Shown here: positions 1 to 12,018 of the stretch, in pieces
Layout: every line of letters begins with the position of its first letter
How positions within the stretch are numbered: the first letter of the stretch is position 1
NCBI GenBank assembly: GCA_024180945.1
Contig: JAKSGN010000043.1
Coordinates: forward strand, 1,984,001-2,048,000
Source: Macrophomina tecta
Taxonomy: Eukaryota > Ascomycota > Dothideomycetes > Botryosphaeriales > Botryosphaeriaceae
Length of the DNA: 64,000 bases
Reading direction: 5' to 3'
Made by a program: the position numbers and the translations under genes
The notes under the pieces: model-generated
Told to the model about the DNA's origin: nothing
Database searches by the model: none
Seen by the model: only the letters and a program-made list of their open reading frames with translations

Positions 1-1195
1 AAGCGCCATGTTGCGCCGCAAGTAAAAGAGATAGGCGCGCAAGCGCTCGATTAGCCTGCAAGGGATGGAGGGCGGCGGTTGTTGAGACGGAAGTAGCGCG
101 ATGAGCACCAGCAATGGCTTGGCGCGACGGAACAAGGCCGAGCGAAAGTCTTCCAGCGCGCAGAAACTCCAGCCAAGCCACCGAGAGGGCAACGGGACTC
201 GGGCTGCTGGAGAAGAAGCGCAGCACGCGAGAGCCGCGGATAACGCGAACGGCCGGCAACCCGGTCGTCGGGCCTTCAGGGCATCGCGTCCGTTGGCGGA
301 CAGCGCTCAGGAGCGGGGGGACGGGAGCGTATGACGCCCAAGGGGGGCAATGGCGGCTGCAGGTGCTGCAAGGCAGCGGGTGTGATGGGTGACGTGATGC
401 GCAGTCGTGGTGGACAAGGCCAAGGGCGGGCCGCCTGCGCGCGTTCGCATGCGGCTGACTAAGCGCCCAAGATGCCAAAAGGAACAAGCAAGCGCAAGAG
501 CAACGGCCGCCCACCGCTTGTGTGGGCTTGTTTGCCCGTCCAGGAACATGAAACGCGCGGATGCTGCGGAGCCCGGGCCTTTCCTCCTTCTCCATCTCGT
601 TTCCTGCCCGAGACGCCCCCCTGCGATTCATGCCGCCGCCGCAAACCACCGTGAGCTGGACAGCTCGTTTCCCTTCGGACCTTTCGTCAAGCCTCGGGAG
701 ACGCGCAGGCTGCCCCGTACTTGGCCTCCTTGGCTCGCCCTCCTTCGCGGACGTACACACCCGCTGTCCATCGTGTGGCTTGCCGGTGCTCTGGGGTAAT
801 TCTGCGGAGAAGCAGCTATTTGTCCACCAATGGCCCGCGCCGCCACGCCGGGGCACGGCACCGTCCAGCAGAGGCGGATGCGGAGACGACAGCGCCATTG
901 CGGAGAGGCGAGCCCCCTCGTTGGAGCGCCCGTCCGCCCGCCTTACTCGTTGCGGTTTAACCGCTAACGGAAGAGCATATCGAACTGTGCTTTTCCATCT
1001 GCCGGGCTCGCTGGCCCAGGGGCCCTGACTTGCGAGTACATGTCAACCACGCACCACACGGATAAACCAGCGCCTCGAGGGAAATTATGGCCACCCTGCT
1101 CCGTGGGCATCTATAAAAAAAAAACTCCCCGCGACCCGCTTAGCCTGCCTTCGCCCGACACATCGCCGCTCTTTCTCTTGCAATTGTCGCCCAAG
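1..1195. other. non-coding region upstream of the GH28 gene
   Basis: GC-rich DNA with several overlapping open frames of low complexity on both strands, none of which I recognise and none with a plausible splice structure. The last 150 bases carry a short A-run at about 1113-1121 and CT-rich sequence just before the GH28 start, consistent with a promoter and 5' leader. Confidence 0.5.
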
Positions 1196-2695
1196 ATGAT
1201 TTTCGGTGGAGCTGCTGCTGTCTTGCTCCTCAACGCTGCCGCGTCCCTGGCCTCCCCCACCGCCCACCATGCCCAGCACTCGGCGAAGCGCGCCTCAGTC
1301 TCTGTAGGCCCGCAGCCCGCCTACAGGCCCCTGCCAGCCTCGCCTGCTCGCAACAAGACCTGTGTCGTTCCCGCGTCTGGCGACGGCTCCGATGACGGCC
1401 CTGCCATCCTGGAGGCTTTCCAGAGCTGCAGCCCCGGCGGCAGCGTGGTTCTCTCTGCGAACACGACCTATACCGTCGGAACTGCATTGGACCTGACCTT
1501 CCTTAAGCATGTCGATTGGGGTGAGTTTGAACCATTCTCCTCACAGGACCACCCCCCAAAAAAATAAAATAAAAGAGAGAGAGAGAGAGACAGAGAGACA
1601 GAGCAGGAGCCAAGAGCAGGAAAGAGTGGCACATCCAACCACAGCCAACCAGCGACCATCTCTCACAAGCATCCACTGACCGATCTCCCAACAGTTATCG
1701 AGGGCACCCTCCAATTCACCAACGACACCGACTACTGGCAAGCCAACGCCTTCAAGCAAGTCTTCCAGAACGCGACGACCTTCTTCCAGCTGGGTGGCGA
1801 GGACGTCAACGTGTACGGTGGCGGCACGCTCGACGGCAACGGGCAGGTGTGGTACGACCTGTATGCCAAGGACATCTACATCCTGCGGCCCATCCTCTTC
1901 GGCACCATCGGCCTGAAGGGCGGCTCCATCAGCGGGCTCAAGCTGCGCTACAGCCCGCAGTGGTACAACCTGGTGGCCAACAGCACAGACGTCGTCTTCT
2001 CCGATATCGACATCGCCGGCGGCTCCGTCTCCTCCAACCCGGCCAAGAACACCGATGGCTGGGACACGTACCGCAGCTCCAACATCGTCATCCAGAACAG
2101 CCACATCAACAACGGCGACGACTGCGTCTCCTTCAAGCCCAACAGCACCGAGATCGTTGTTCAGAACCTCTGGTGCAACGGCAGCCACGGCATCTCGGTC
2201 GGCTCGCTGGGCCAGTACGTCGGCGAGGTCGACTACGTCGAGAACGTCTACGTCTACAACATCAGCATGTCCGACGCCAGCGACGGCGCCCGCATCAAGG
2301 TCTGGCCCGGCACCGCGTCTGCCCTCTCCGGCGACCTGCAGGGCGGCGGCGGCCTCGGCGCCGTCAACAACATCACCTACGACACCATGACCGTCTCCAA
2401 CGTCGACTACGCCGTCGAGATCACCCAGTGCTACGGCCAGAAGAACCTCACCCTCTGCAACCAGTTCCCCTCCAACCTGACCATCTCCAACATCCTCGTC
2501 AAGAACTTCAAGGGCACCACCTCCAAGAAGTACGACCCGCTCGTCGGCTATCTCGTCTGCTCCAGCCCCTCCGTCTGCAGCAACATCACCCTCGAGAACA
2601 TCGACGTCGTGAGTCCCTCGGGAACGAACCTGTTCACTTGCGACAACATCGACGAGGGCTCGCTGTCCGTCAACTGCTCGGCTCCCGCGTCGTAG
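1196..2695 (+). CDS. secreted GH28 exopolygalacturonase-like enzyme
   Basis: Two exons, 1196-1520 and 1695-2695, encode 441 residues. The joint restores D-W-V-I-E-G, and the 174 bp intron ends in CAACAG. Residues 1-18 form a hydrophobic signal peptide ([19 protein letters not shown]), so the enzyme is exported. The right-handed beta-helix of glycoside hydrolase family 28 is marked by its catalytic motifs in order: NTDG at residue 227, the GDDC aspartates at 250-251, the His of SHGISVG at 273 (GHG in many members), and RIK at 308. GH28 enzymes hydrolyse alpha-1,4-galacturonosyl bonds of pectin; the NTDGWD and [10 protein letters not shown] wording is closest to exo-acting members, but exo versus endo is inference. 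N-glycosylation sequons are frequent. The start was chosen because the signal peptide begins there; an in-frame ATG at 1040 would add 52 residues of leader-like sequence. The intron holds a GA microsatellite at 1574-1590. Confidence 0.92.
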
Positions 2696-3863
2696 GCGGA
2701 CAAGGGGGGCGGGTTTCGTGGGCAATGATTAGAGGAATTAGTGTACATATGAAATCATTGAACATTCGAATTCTTGGAACAAGTGAGAAACTCTATTAAT
2801 GGAGCTTGAGGCATTGCGCAATATGAGGAAATTGTGAGGCGGATATAGGATTTCCCTCTCCCCCCCCCCCAACCCCAAGGATCCGGGCTGACTGATCGGA
2901 ATCGCAAGGGGGAGGTGTCGGTCCGCTGCGACTCAAAGAAAATAAGCCGCTTAAGTCTACGAGGCGTGTCGGATACCAGTCCGGCATGTTCCGCACCAAG
3001 AAGCTGGGGTATTCCCTATTGAGAGATTCACGGAAGGATGGCGGAAAGTAAAATCCTAAGAGCAATTTCAGGGGGGTTTTTCTTTTTTTTTTTTTTTTTT
3101 TTTTTTGAATTAAAAAAAGACCTGCTACGAGACCAGAAGCCAACATGTAGCTGCTGATTCAAAGAATGTCCTGCCCGTATCTGTGCTCCACGGGCGCACT
3201 TCAGCCACGGCAGCTCTTCAAAAGGCGGTGATTGATCTGCGGCGCTTAGGTTACTCTACCTCCACATTCATCGAGGGCGGCCCGTCACAGCAGGCTAACG
3301 TGAGTTAACCATACCAGACAAGCCTGAATGAGGAAGCCTTGATTCGCCGGCGCACGCAATCCAATGTAGAGGCAAACGGGTTGGGGTGAGAAATTCGTGA
3401 GACAATGGGAGATTTGAGATCGAAGGTGGGCGGGAGAATCGAATTTGGGGGGGGGGGGGGACTGAGTTGGGCGGTCATTGGAGAAAAAGATTATTGACGT
3501 GAGGAATCCTTCTTGATTTTTTTTTGTTCTGGCGGGGGACTCGTCGCTGCCGGATCACTCAGATCGTCAAATCGTGAAGCGCACTGAAGTTGTCTTCCCT
3601 AAACTACAGCGCAGAAGCCTTTTTGTGTGAAAAGCCCCTCTTTGGCATGCAGCCAACGCTACCGAATCCCCGAAACCGTTTGCACCGAAGAAAGAAAAGA
3701 GCATTGCCTGGAATCTTGCGATTAGCTCCGCCATGCAACCTTCGTGCCTGGAAGAATTCACGGAATCCATTTGCGAGGGGATTTTGGCATCCGGTCCTCT
3801 CCAGGCACGCATCGATCTTGCACGTACCATTTCCCAATGAAACCCTCTTATCTTGCTCAGCGC
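2696..3863. other. intergenic region with homopolymer runs
   Basis: No gene is seen between the GH28 stop and the RPS21 stop on the other strand, so this is a convergent intergenic region. It holds a C-run (about 2860-2870), a 24-base T-run (3083-3106) and a 14-base G-run (3447-3460). Short frames around 3567-3830 look like shadows. Confidence 0.5.
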
Positions 3864-4203
3864 TTACCGGCTGGCGCTCCAGACGTTCTTGAGGAAGCCG
3901 TCACGCTGGGCCAGGCGGTTGATGGAGTCGTCGCTCTCGCCCATGGCGCGAACGAAACCGCAGAGGGCGTAGGTCTGGTTCTCGCCGGTGTAGCGGCCGT
4001 TCTCGTCGACCTTGCCGATGGAGATCTGAGCGGAAGCGTGGTCCTTGGCCTTGATGATGCGGTTGGTGGCCGAGCACTTGCGGGGGACGTAGCTGGGAAG
4101 CAATCGTTAGTATTTTTGCGGTGCCGGGTCCTGGTGATGTTGCATGCGCGATCGCTGCGAGGGTGACTCACAGGTCGACGAGCTCGCCGCGTTCGTTCTC
4201 CAT
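3864..4203 (-). CDS. rps21: 40S ribosomal protein S21 (eS21)
   Basis: Two exons on the minus strand, 4203-4172 and 4092-3864, encode 86 residues, against 87 in yeast. Exon 1 gives [11 protein letters not shown], and the joint completes L-Y-V-P-R-K. The rest ([41 protein letters not shown], and the end LKNVWSASR) follows the eukaryotic eS21 family almost without change. The protein sits on the small ribosomal subunit and takes part in 18S rRNA maturation. The early intron, 79 bp with donor GTGAGT, is typical of fungal ribosomal protein genes. The very short first exon means the start is fixed by the splice rather than by a long open frame. Confidence 0.95.
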
Positions 4204-4678
4204 TTTGACTGAGGTTTTGGGGGGTTTGTCGAGAAGGTCGGTTGGGGAGGGTACGTTGGTTGTCGCTGCTGCTGTCGTCGGTCTCCGCGAAATTGGCGTG
4301 GGAAGCCCGCAGTGCGATGCCGCCTCGCTAAACCCACTTTTAGCGTTTCACGTGACTACAAAACCAAAAACGGCAACACCGCCCAAGACAACCTCAACTC
4401 GAGTTAGCCAAAGGAGAAAAATAGTTTGCTCAGGGGGCCGAATGCCATTAATTCGTTACGAGCTCGAAAGTGAGCGCTCTCGACCAAACACTCCAGCGTT
4501 CCCTCACACTGCATTTGATCAGATAACCCACGAAATCGTCTGGCCGACGTTGAAAAAAAAAAAAAAAAAAAAAATCTCATTACAAACAGTATACAAAGAA
4601 GTATATCGGCCGTCATGATATGGTATCTGCTCCGGGATCCTTCTAGAAACGCCTCACCAGTCTAATAAACCCAATGCT
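4204..4678. other. intergenic region upstream of rps21
   Basis: It holds the rps21 promoter, a 22-base A-run (4553-4574) and one ATCAGATAA element (4518-4526). It ends at the stop codon of the minus-strand hydrolase-phosphatase gene. No gene is seen. Confidence 0.5.
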
Positions 4679-6912
4679 TTACAGAGTCGGAGCCCTCTTC
4701 AATCCAACGTGATAGCGAACGAACAAGGTGTCAATAAAGTGGTCGTGTCTGATTCCAGGCGGCCTCTTCTTCGAGAATTCGTTGATCGCGTTCTGAAGAG
4801 TCCATCCCAGCTTCTCCACCAAATAACATACAATGAAGAATCCCGTCCGGTTGAAGCCGTAATGGCAGTGTACTCCGATCAAAGGTAGATCATGCGACGC
4901 GTCCTCCCCTGGGACACTCGCATTCTCTCCGCGAAGCTTATCGATGAGCGTAATGAACTGCTTCACCTCATCCACAGTAGGCGGCAGCTTGGACACCGTC
5001 GGGAATTTGTAATACTGGATACCGCCATTCTCGAGACCTTTTGGATCGTAGACGGGGCTTTCATGGCTGATGTCGACAACAGCGCGGATTTTGCCCTGCC
5101 ACTGCTTCACAAATACACGGGGACAATGTGTCGGATCGACCTCGCGCAACGTTTTCATGGCTCGGAACACGCCGCCAATTGGCTCGGAAACCGGAGCAAC
5201 AGCCTGCCACTTCTTCAGGTTCTTGACGTCCCACTTTCCTTCCGTAGTGAGGTACTTGAGTTGCCAACCCAAAGAAAGCCTGTGGTCCACGCGATCGGCA
5301 AGGAAGCCTTGGATAAGACCAGCAAGGGTCCTTGCTGTTGTTGGTGCATAGAGCAATGCATGCGATGCAGGTGCGGGAAGGATGGCGGTCTTGAGGCATC
5401 TGGACTTCGGTTTCATCATCATTGAAGCCTCGCCGTCGGTGGTAAGGGAGACGTCGAGGGGTGGTAACGAATCATTGTCAAGGCTGCGCAGAGTTTCACT
5501 GCCGGTCCTGTAGGTCTGCGGCGATCCATTGGCGCTGGTAATATGGACCGGGGCAGCGGCATCTACAATGGGCTCGCCTTCTTTCTCACTTGCCAAATCG
5601 ACATCTCTTCCAAGGAATGATGCAATCTTACGGACCTCGTCTGGTGGGGTGATGGGGTCTGCTTCCCCAGCCACTAGGAAAACTGGCATGTCCAACCCCG
5701 CCCAGACATCCTTTCCCGGCAGACCCTCCTCGTTCTGCGCTCCGATGCCAGAATGGCCTCGGCACCGTGTCCTCGGGAGCGTTCCTCTGGCCATTCTCTT
5801 CCATACTCGTGTCCGGCTTTGTTTGTTGAAGCGGATTTGCAGTTTCTTCGTCTCCTCCTCTGCGTCCGGTCCAGTGAACCGGCGCACGCTGGCACTTTCT
5901 GTCCCTCCTCTCCTATCCCATCTACGCCACAGGTCGAAAATGGGATCAGGGATGATCAGCAGCTTTCGCAATTTGGTCGCTTCTTCCTCTGAAGGAGGCT
6001 CTGCTTTGGGGCAAATAGCGACAAAGCCTAGAACGTGTCCGGAAAGATGATGGGCTTCCGGGGACGACGATGAAGCCAGATACGCTGAGATGGAGCATCC
6101 CAGGCTATGCCCGATGAAAACAACCCCTTGTCCGGCTTCTTTGTCACGATGCTCGTCTATGACAGTGGCGAGAAGAGCTGCGAGAGCATGTGTATGGTAC
6201 GCTCGAGGGTCCTTGGGCGAAAATTTAGACAGACCGCAACCTGGGAAATCAATGGCTAGACAAGGACCGAGATTGACCAGGCTAGTCAGAAGTGACTGGA
6301 ACTGGGCGGCGCAGCCACCAAGGCCATGGACGAAGACAAGCAAAGGCAGTGGAGTCGGCTTCCTAGGAAGTTTGTCGCCCTGAGGGTGAGGACGATGGAA
6401 AGTCCGGATTGAAGGATAGGTCCAACCGGTACTAGCAACAGTGTATGACTTATATGTTGAATGCTTCTTCAGCAACCCCGGGTCCGTGGCTACGGCGTCT
6501 GGGACAATACGTTAGTGCGTGATTTGCAGCTCATCTTGCATTCCCCACCTTGACCAATGGTATCCGATACGCTGCCAACAGCGCTGTCCTCGTCCGACTC
6601 CTTCTCGGCGAGGTGTGCTTGGTGCTTGTGAAAGAGGAGGCCGGGGATCAGGCCGCAGATAAGAGAGAGTTTGACCATGTCCAAAAGGGTCAACGGTCGG
6701 GCGCAATCGATGCCTAACAGGGCGAGTGCCCGCGGGATCAGAGAGAAAAATCGTCCTTCGAAGTGGGGAAGAAGCGGCGACGAAGTGGCATTTGGGGGAT
6801 TGGAGCTTGCGAAGAGCTGCGGCTTAAGAACGGAGGCGGCGGCATTGGGGACGAACAGCATCACGGCGACTGTAGCATCGAAGACGCCATGGCCACGGTG
6901 AAGGCCCTCCAT
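4679..6912 (-). CDS. alpha/beta-hydrolase fused to a dual-specificity-type cysteine phosphatase domain
   Basis: Two exons, 6912-6549 and 6498-4679, encode 727 residues. The 50 bp intron has branch CTAAC, and the joint reads T-I-G-Q-D-A-V-A-T. Residues 1-120 are a weakly conserved N-terminal region with a hydrophobic stretch. About 150-520 is an alpha/beta-hydrolase: oxyanion motif HGLGG at 179-183, nucleophile elbow GHSLG with Ser253, GEADPITPP for the acidic residue, and a late His in ASHALL. About 540-727 is a cysteine phosphatase domain with the C-x5-R loop HCHYGFNRTG (Cys666, Arg672), matching the Cys-dependent dual-specificity and RNA-triphosphatase superfamily. I recall similar two-domain proteins annotated in other ascomycetes; their substrate is not known to me. 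Both catalytic centres look intact. The ATG at 6912 is the first in frame; a later start cannot be excluded. Confidence 0.82.
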
Positions 6913-8038
6913 GTCCGGAAGGACAGCGAAGAGGTATGGAGGAGGCCCCTCGCACTGCTGGTTTGGTGAGGGTGCAGGCGTCGGGGGTCACGCTGCGGGC
7001 CAATGACGGGCGTGAATGGGCGGCGTGCCTGCGCGTATGGAGGAAAACGATCGCCACGGTTGACTGCGGGCGGCCTGTGATCGCAGCAGGTGTCGCAACA
7101 GCGACTCCGGACGGGCGCTGCAAACGGAGCCCGGGCTGACGGCGCGAGAATGGCAGTAGCGCTCCACGTGGGTGCTGGGGCGAGGCTGGAGGGCTGCGCG
7201 CCGCTGGGGCGGGTGCAGCCGGCGCCGCAACAGGCGGACGCTGGAGATTGCTGGAGGCCGCGGGCGCTGGAGGCCGCCCGAGAAGACGCACTAAGTCCAG
7301 ACACGTGCAGGTGCGGCAGGCTGAAGGGCGGGCAGCTCTTGCAGCAGAGAGCGCAGCAATTGGAGTCCGGTGTTGAAAGCGCGGCCGTGGGTGACTCAAA
7401 AACAGGGCTGTCGGGCTCGATGACGTACGCAAGCTCTCGCCAGTCAGACAGACAGGCCGCTCCACACCTCCCGCCCGGCCTGAGAGGGTGCTGTCTCTGA
7501 CTTGCATTAGCTGGGCGCTCTCCCGCGACTGCCCTCGGCATGCCACCACGCCCGCGACCCCCGCCGGCCGGCCAGATGCAGGGCGAGGGAGTGCATTCCG
7601 AGTCGTAGAGCTGTCGGCGCCTGAGGCACACTCCCGCCCGGCGATCGGCCGTCGGAGCATCGGCATCGGCAAGCGTCTGCACACTCTCAGCCCAATCACA
7701 CGTCGCCCACTGCTGCTTACTCACGCATCGCCCTGTCTTTGGCCCGAATCCCCTCCTGGCGGCCTCTGAAGAGCGGCGAGCCCTTCGGAAAAGTGTCGAT
7801 GGGCTGTGCCGGGTGGAGCTAGCCTCCGCAACGCACAGTAGCGGACCACGATGCCGACTCCAGGCGGTTGAGCGCATAGCCGGCCGATGAGGGGTAGCTC
7901 AGAAGCCAGGACCCGTGCCGGCCTCAAAAATGTCTTGTGCCCTCTTGCCTTCTCCGCTGCCGGCAATAGCTTCTCCAATCGCAGCATCAAGGCTTCCAAT
8001 TGCAGCACCCTGAAGTCTCCCCTCCCATCGATCCCACA
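6913..8038. other. divergent intergenic region, hydrolase-phosphatase / ilv3
   Basis: Very GC-rich DNA between two genes transcribed away from each other. Two long minus-strand frames (to 7699 and 7877) are Arg/Pro/Ser-rich, overlap each other in different frames and show no family motif, so I treat them as composition artefacts. An open plus frame from 7887 encodes a basic, Ser-rich stretch resembling a mitochondrial presequence, but it is out of frame with ilv3. Confidence 0.45.
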
Positions 8039-10020
8039 ATGGACTCAGCGAATCTTCGGAAGCAGCAGGAACCCGAGGAACCGCGCTTCCTCAACTTTCC
8101 CCGCGCTCCGGATGGGGCCACTCGGGACGGCAAGCCTGTACTGAACAAGTACTCTACCATTGTCACCAAGGGGCATGATTTCCCCGGCGCCCAGGCCATG
8201 CTGTACGCAGCTGGTGTTCCAGACAAGGAGACGATGGAGACTGCCCCGCAGGTTGGCATTGCATCCGTCTGGTGGGAAGGAAACCCGTGCAAGTGAGTGG
8301 CCAATGCCGAGTGCCTCCAATGGATCAAGCTAACTGTGGGAACAGTATGCATCGTAAGCTCAATGCCCCACATCGCCTCTAATGCATCCAGTGAATCCAC
8401 TAACACCGGACGATAAAGTGCTCGACCTGGGAAAGGCTGTGAAGGATGCTGTTCAGAAGCAAGGAATGCTGGCGTGGCAGTACAACACTGTTGGTGTGTC
8501 GGATGCTATAACAATGGGTGGAGAGGGTAGGTGTGACACCTATGCTGGACCGGCAGACGCTGATTCTCGGGCAAGGAATGCGCTTCTCGCTACAGACGCG
8601 TGAGATCATCGCGGACAGCATCGAGACTGTTACGTGCGCCCAATTCCACGATGCGAACATTTGCATACCTGGTTGCGACAAGAATATGCCTGGCTGCATC
8701 ATGGCCATGGCCCGGCACAACCGCCCAGCACTCATGGTGTACGGCGGTTCTATCAAGCCAGGCTATTCGAAACTTCTTCAGAAACCCATCAATATCTCCA
8801 CATGTTACGAGGCACACGGCGCCATGGTTTACAATAGCCTGAGGGCTGAACACGATCCATCAATTACCCCCGAGGCAATTATGGACGACCTCGAGAAAAA
8901 CGCGTGCCCTGGGCCTGGTGCCTGTGGCGGCATGTACACGGCTAACACAATGGCTTCAGCCATCGAAACTCTTGGCCTCACCGTTCCTGGCTCCTCATCG
9001 ACTCCAGCCGAGAGCCCAACCAAGATGCGAGAGTGCGCCAAGGCGGCCGAATGCATCAAAATCTGCATGGAGAAGAACATCAAGCCCCGTGATATCCTCA
9101 CAAGGAAATCGTTTGAGAACGCCATGGTCATGATGATGGCTTTGGGTGGCAGCACCAACGGTGTTCTCCATTTGCTTGCCATGGCAAGTACCGCGGATGT
9201 TCCACTCACCATCGACGACTTCCAGCACGTCAGTGACAAAATCCCCTACATCGCAAATCTCGCACCAAGCGGCAAGTACTATATGGCCGAGCTTTTTGAG
9301 ATTGGTGGCATTCCCTCAGTCCAGAAGCTTTTGATTGCCGCTGGTCTCCTTGATGGCACTACCCTTACTATCACTGGAAAGACACTCGCGGAGAACGTTG
9401 AGTCTTGGCCTTCGCTCCCGCAGGGCAATGAGCTTATCCGCTCTCTTGATGATCCAATCAAGAAGACCGGCCACATTGAGATTCTTCGCGGAAATCTGGC
9501 GCCTGACGGCGCGGTTGCTAAAATCACTGGCAAAGAAGGTCTGAGCTTCACCGGAAAGGCCATGGTTTTCGATAAGGAGAGCGAGCTTGACAAGGCCCTC
9601 GCTCAGGGCAAGGTCCCCCACGGCGAGAACATCGTCATCGTTGTTCGGTACGAAGGACCGAAGGGAGGCCCTGGTATGCCTGAGCAGTTGAAGGCCTCCG
9701 CTGCTTTGATGGGTGCTAAGCTCACAAACGTTGCTCTGATCACCGACGGTCGCTATAGCGGTGCATCTCATGGCTTCATCGTTGGCCATATCGTCCCAGA
9801 GGCAGCAGTCGGAGGCCCCGTCGCCATTGTCCGCAACGATGACATCATCACTATTGATGCGGAAAAGAACAGGCTCGATGTTCATCTCAGTGACGAGGAG
9901 ATCCAGAAGAGGTTGTCAGAATGGAAGCCGCCGAAGCGGCCCGTCACAAGAGGTGTGCTGGCCAAATACGCGAGATTGGTCGGAGATGCCAGTCATGGTG
10001 CCATGACCGATCTTTTTTGA
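8039..10020 (+). CDS. ilv3: dihydroxy-acid dehydratase (Ilv3 family)
   Basis: Four exons, 8039-8292, 8346-8353, 8392-8526 and 8576-10020, encode 613 residues. Exon 2 is only 8 nt, but it is needed to restore the invariant motif N-P-C-N-M-H. The enzyme dehydrates 2,3-dihydroxy-isovalerate and -methylvalerate in valine, isoleucine and leucine synthesis. The three iron-sulfur cysteines are present: Cys84 (GNPCN), Cys166 (GCDKNMPGC) and Cys249 (GACGGMYTANTM). The C-terminal GRYSGASHGFIVGHIVPEA is typical of the IlvD/Edd family. No clear mitochondrial targeting sequence lies at the chosen start; an in-frame ATG at 8000 adds only 13 residues. Either the presequence exon is missed or this is one of the extra Ilv3 paralogues that fungi carry. 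The intron lengths are 53, 38 and 49 bp. Confidence 0.93.
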
Positions 10021-11682
10021 GGACAGATTCGGCTCCTACCAGACTGATAGAGTGGCTCTTACTTATGGAGCTATTGAGACAGACACGGACGAGCACTTCG
10101 GCAGCCATGTATTTCCAAATGATCCTACTGCTCGCATACGTGCGAAGCTGTTATCTCTGTGCCATCCCATGAAATCTCTATGTTCCAATATGCCTTAACT
10201 CTTCTTTGGAATACAGGCGCCAATAAACCTCCTAAAGCTTACCCATCTACCAGTCTCACCCCGGGAAACTCCCCCATTGCCCCGCTTATCTTACATACAG
10301 CCTTAGAGTGTTCTCCAATAACAAGCTAAGTTATTGCCAAGTGCAGGCCCAGGTCTCGGGTTGGCACAACAGCGCATGATTTCGTGTTGTACAACAGTTC
10401 GTCATGTTTGCCATTGGATAAAAAAGTAGAGGCAAGTGCCGTCAAAACAAGCTGTTGGTCCGTTACCGTGAAAGGGAAAAAGCCGCCGTTGCGATTTACA
10501 AGTTTGTGGTCATCTACGCAGATTCACTTCGAAACATTGTAAAACCTGGGCCTTCTCTGTGACAATTCATATTTTATTTATGTCATTTACATGCCCTCTC
10601 CAGCAAGAAACACATTCCACAACAGCTGTGATTGACTCGAAACAGCACTTAACAGCCCAACCAGATCGGTCTGAGGCGAATTGATCACGAGAAACATCAA
10701 AATGAGATCTACAGACTAATGTCGGCTCCAACCGGCCAGCCTGGTCTTGTACAGGGCATCGACATCTGACTGATGCCTGAAATGCTGTGCACAGCCGCGT
10801 CAGTCCACAAGAGCCGAGCTTTTAGGGGGCTATCGTCATGAGGTCCTCCGATAGTCGCCCTCGGTCTGCTATCGCAAACTTGATCTGTCCGATATTGCTC
10901 GTACAGATTTCTTGGAACCTATCAGTCAACAACGTCGGTGACACAGGCGGCTGCTGCTCCTTGGCCCTGCCTGGTCAAGAGTTTCAATCATCGGAAGAAG
11001 TAATCCCTTTTGGCGGGCACAGCAGCTCAGTGCAAAGGCAAGCAGAACAGATGACGGACCGGTAGACTTCCCTTTCCGGCTAACCAGATCACGTTTTGGC
11101 TTCAGCACGGGCCACATGTTGTGGGACTGTTTAAGGTGGTATCGCGGTAACTACTGGGCTCGTCTGGATGTAGTACAATCAGCCCGGTCGAGCGTTTAAC
11201 ATCACTTGGCACAAAATCAATTGGCTGATAGTGCTCGGGGGAACACCTAGTCTTGATCGGACGACACCACAGCCTCCCTACCCGTTTGTCACGGTGCACA
11301 TCGTCGATACAAATGGATCAACTTGCATTTGAATGCTTCACGCGCACGCAGAGCTGAAAGCTTCGTGTTTGGCCGTCGATGAAACCTTCCATTTCCCCCC
11401 CCGCGCCATAACCTCCGCCGATCCACACCGACGGAACGCCGGCGCCACATTCGGCCCAGTAGGAAGTATCGTCGTTCGCCAGCATTTCGTAGCCACATCG
11501 TGGAAGAAGCTGACCGTTTGTATATTAGCATGGCCATAGCCTAGCCCCGTTTGTGCAAACGACTTAGGCCAACCTCTGTCACCTCTAAGCTTCTGCCCAC
11601 TGCTTTATTTTTTCATAATGAACATTTTGTGAAAGTAGGATTGAACTTTTCAGAAGCTTCCATTATCTATAGCTACTCCGGG
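10021..11682. other. intergenic region downstream of ilv3
   Basis: Lower-GC DNA of about 1.7 kb with only short scattered frames. No gene, RNA gene or repeat is recognised. Confidence 0.45.
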
Positions 11683-12018
11683 ATGTGCTACGTCCTGGTT
11701 CCGCGCTACACCATGTGCTCGCACCTGTCCCATCGACCGGCGCACTGGGGACAGCAGCCCTGTACCATCATCCGACGCGCTCTGCATAAGATCAATGATC
11801 CAGTATACCACCTGCAACCACCCATCGATCCCGCGCTGCTTTCGACCACAGAAAATGTTCCGGTGGCGGATGCAATTCCAGCAAATGCCACTAAGCCGTG
11901 CAATGCGCCGTCAAAAGAACACTCTGAAGCTGCAGTGGAAGCTACAAACACTTCTTGCCCAGAGCAGGCGAGTGCAGAAAATGTATTCCGTACTCCTGCC
12001 CGAAGTAGTCGACGCTGA
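11683..12018 (+). CDS. possible small Cys/His-containing hypothetical protein
   Basis: An open frame of 111 residues starts MCYVLVPRYTMCSH and continues with a W-x3-PC and an R-R-A motif. The N-terminal spacing (MC, then R-Y-x2-C-x-H, then P-C) resembles small fungal proteins I remember with that opening, but I cannot name a family. The C-terminal half is Ala/Thr/Ser-rich and low complexity. Two overlapping frames on either strand compete with it, so coding status is uncertain. Confidence 0.3.
   Translation: MCYVLVPRYTMCSHLSHRPAHWGQQPCTIIRRALHKINDPVYHLQPPIDPALLSTTENVPVADAIPANATKPCNAPSKEHSEAAVEATNTSCPEQASAENVFRTPARSSRR

Noticed and set aside
1541..2725. 394-residue open frame antisense to the GH28 gene
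   Set aside because: Repetitive Val/Asp/Gly composition is a shadow of GC-rich codons of the true gene on the other strand.
4518..4526. ATCAGATAA element near rps21 taken as iron control
   Set aside because: It lies between a ribosomal protein gene promoter and a 3' end with no iron function; most likely chance.
6824..7877. Two long minus-strand frames between the hydrolase-phosphatase and ilv3
   Set aside because: They overlap in different frames, are Arg/Pro/Ser-rich, and lack any motif; they lie in a divergent promoter.
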